Origin: Oligoflexia bacterium
Lineage (GTDB): Bacteria; Bdellovibrionota_B; Oligoflexia; Oligoflexales; JAGOVF01
Reading direction: 5' to 3'
Assembly: GCA_030432875.1 (NCBI GenBank)
Contig: JAUILP010000018.1
Location: 1 to 52,399, forward strand
Length of the DNA: 52,399 bases
Shown: positions 51,387-52,399 of the stretch, piece after piece
How the letters are laid out: each line of letters begins with the position of its first letter
Numbering within the stretch: position 1 is the first letter of the stretch
Translations under genes and position numbers: made by a program
Notes under the pieces: generated by a model
The model's database searches: none
What the model saw: the letters and a program-made list of their open reading frames with translations, nothing else
What the model was told of the DNA's origin: nothing

Positions 51387-52399
51387 ATGTCGAGCGAAAT
51401 AATTCAGCTATTTCAGGAAGAGCAAATTTCTTCTATAAAAGAAATAGTCAGAGTTATTTCGCAAAAAATGGCTCTGCCGCTTTTTCTTATATTTTGGCTA
51501 GCTGACTGGATATTTGCGCCGCAGTTAGCCTGGTATTTTCTGCTGCTGAGACTATCAATTATTCCGGTAATTCTTGCTATTAGCCTTATGTTCAAGCAGC
51601 CTGTAAGCGCGAGCAAAGCTCAATTTTTAGCGCTTATTCTTAGCAGTTATTTTGGACTCACTATATCAATAATGATGATGATGACAGGAGGATCGACCTC
51701 ACTCTATTACGCGGGCATTAATCTCGTAGCTGCTGGAGTGGCCTTAATTCCTTTTACACTTGGTTTTACACTGCTGACTCTTGCTATAATTGTGGCCCCC
51801 TTTTTTATTATGCTAGGATTTTCGGCCTATAATCTAAATTCTGTCAGCACTTCGTTGCTGCACTCCTTTTTCGTTTTTGGCAATTGTGTTGTTGTCACAG
51901 TCATCCGCATTACTATCAATCAAATAAAAATGGCGGAATTAGAGGCACGACTTGGACTAAAAAAAGAAATTCAAAGCCGAAATCTGATTATTAAAGATCA
52001 AGCTCATGAGGCATCAAGATTAAAGCAGCTGAGCCGACAATTTAGCCCGCAGGTTATTCAGGCGATGTCTACAGGAACTTTAAGGTTAGATAATAAAGTC
52101 AATCGACAACAAATCTGTGTCTGTTTTATTGATATTGTCAACTCCACCAGTCGTATTACCCGTATTGATAAGGATCAAATGGATGCCGTAATTTCGCGGT
52201 TTATGGATGATACGATACAGTCTTTGCTCCAATATGACATTACCATCGATAAGTTTCTAGGTGATGGTATTATAGCTTTTTCTAATGCCCCGATGAAGAA
52301 ATTTAATTATGTTGACAATGCATTACTGGGCGCACTCAAAGTTTTAGAAAAAATCCAGCAACATCGAGGTTTTTATCTTGAGAACTGGCTACAAGAGTT
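51387..52399 (+). CDS. Membrane-anchored class III adenylate/guanylate cyclase, partial (runs off the right edge)
   Basis: The frame from ATG at 51387 is open to the window end (337 residues). Residues about 28-178 hold five or six transmembrane helices, followed by a coiled-coil-like linker (about 180-215) and LSRQFSPQVIQAM, the segment usual just before bacterial cyclase catalytic domains. The catalytic domain starts with FIDIVNSTSR (metal ligand Asp249) and includes KFLGDGIIAFSN (second metal ligand Asp293). It would make cAMP or cGMP; the base-specificity residues lie beyond the edge. It follows the PilZ-like methyltransferase by 24 bases. Confidence 0.9.
   Translation, partial: MSSEIIQLFQEEQISSIKEIVRVISQKMALPLFLIFWLADWIFAPQLAWYFLLLRLSIIPVILAISLMFKQPVSASKAQFLALILSSYFGLTISIMMMMTGGSTSLYYAGINLVAAGVALIPFTLGFTLLTLAIIVAPFFIMLGFSAYNLNSVSTSLLHSFFVFGNCVVVTVIRITINQIKMAELEARLGLKKEIQSRNLIIKDQAHEASRLKQLSRQFSPQVIQAMSTGTLRLDNKVNRQQICVCFIDIVNSTSRITRIDKDQMDAVISRFMDDTIQSLLQYDITIDKFLGDGIIAFSNAPMKKFNYVDNALLGALKVLEKIQQHRGFYLENWLQE

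Overview
The window reads as chromosomal DNA from a low-to-medium GC Gram-negative bacterium. Outer-membrane genes (TolC, OmpA-like, DUF4105 and DUF3015 proteins), prepilin-like genes, a very long RpoD, several PilZ-domain proteins, a gliding-type (GldA/F/G) ABC operon, TlyA, YajQ and DUF4301 occur together. This mix suggests a member of the Bdellovibrionota/Oligoflexia (the former delta-proteobacterial lineage). The assignment is inferred from gene content and protein style only; no rRNA gene is present.

Layout. 1-720: the 5' end of an IS5-type transposase on the minus strand with a probable IS end near 168, then debris. 721-2647: two prepilin-like genes and a small exported protein. 2670-8863: mostly orphan genes plus a DUF4301 nucleotidyltransferase-fold protein. 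8935-12111: tlyA, a degenerate receiver-PilZ protein and an OmpA-type porin-like protein. 12240-12486: a frameshifted remnant of 5-formyltetrahydrofolate cyclo-ligase. 12504-15507: a DUF3015-DUF3015-DUF4105 envelope operon. 15790-20359: a Gld-type ABC export operon (ATPase, permease, GldG-like, DUF4340). 20517-28616: 6-phosphofructokinase, a secreted HExxH protein, an orphan, ung, leuS and lysA. 28655-34995: a TolC-RND-phosphoesterase operon whose phosphoesterase is followed, in frame after an amber stop, by a beta-barrel-like segment. 35321-37276: a DUF3147 membrane protein, a decayed zinc-finger/DDE transposase and a doubtful small ORF. 37370-42692: a tRNA with CAU anticodon, rpoD and dnaG (a split macromolecular synthesis cluster). 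42952-46057: an orphan exported protein, yajQ and ychF. 46102-47651: a ZIP-like transporter with a Fur/Zur regulator, a Fur-type box and a truncated ZnuA-like leader facing away. 47765-52399: a GYF-PilZ protein, a helical orphan, a hairpin plus a duplicated palindromic element, a PilZ-like/SAM-methyltransferase protein, and a membrane-anchored class III nucleotide cyclase that runs off the end.

Themes. Cyclic-nucleotide signalling is prominent: three PilZ or PilZ-like proteins, YajQ and one class III cyclase lie in the window, and the methyltransferase-cyclase pair is the most plausible little-described module. Envelope biogenesis is the other main theme. There are several clear pseudogene remnants (folate cyclo-ligase, transposase, probably the phosphoesterase tail and the ZnuA-like ORF), so the region has been losing genes. 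Functional calls rest on motif recognition by eye; no database search was run.
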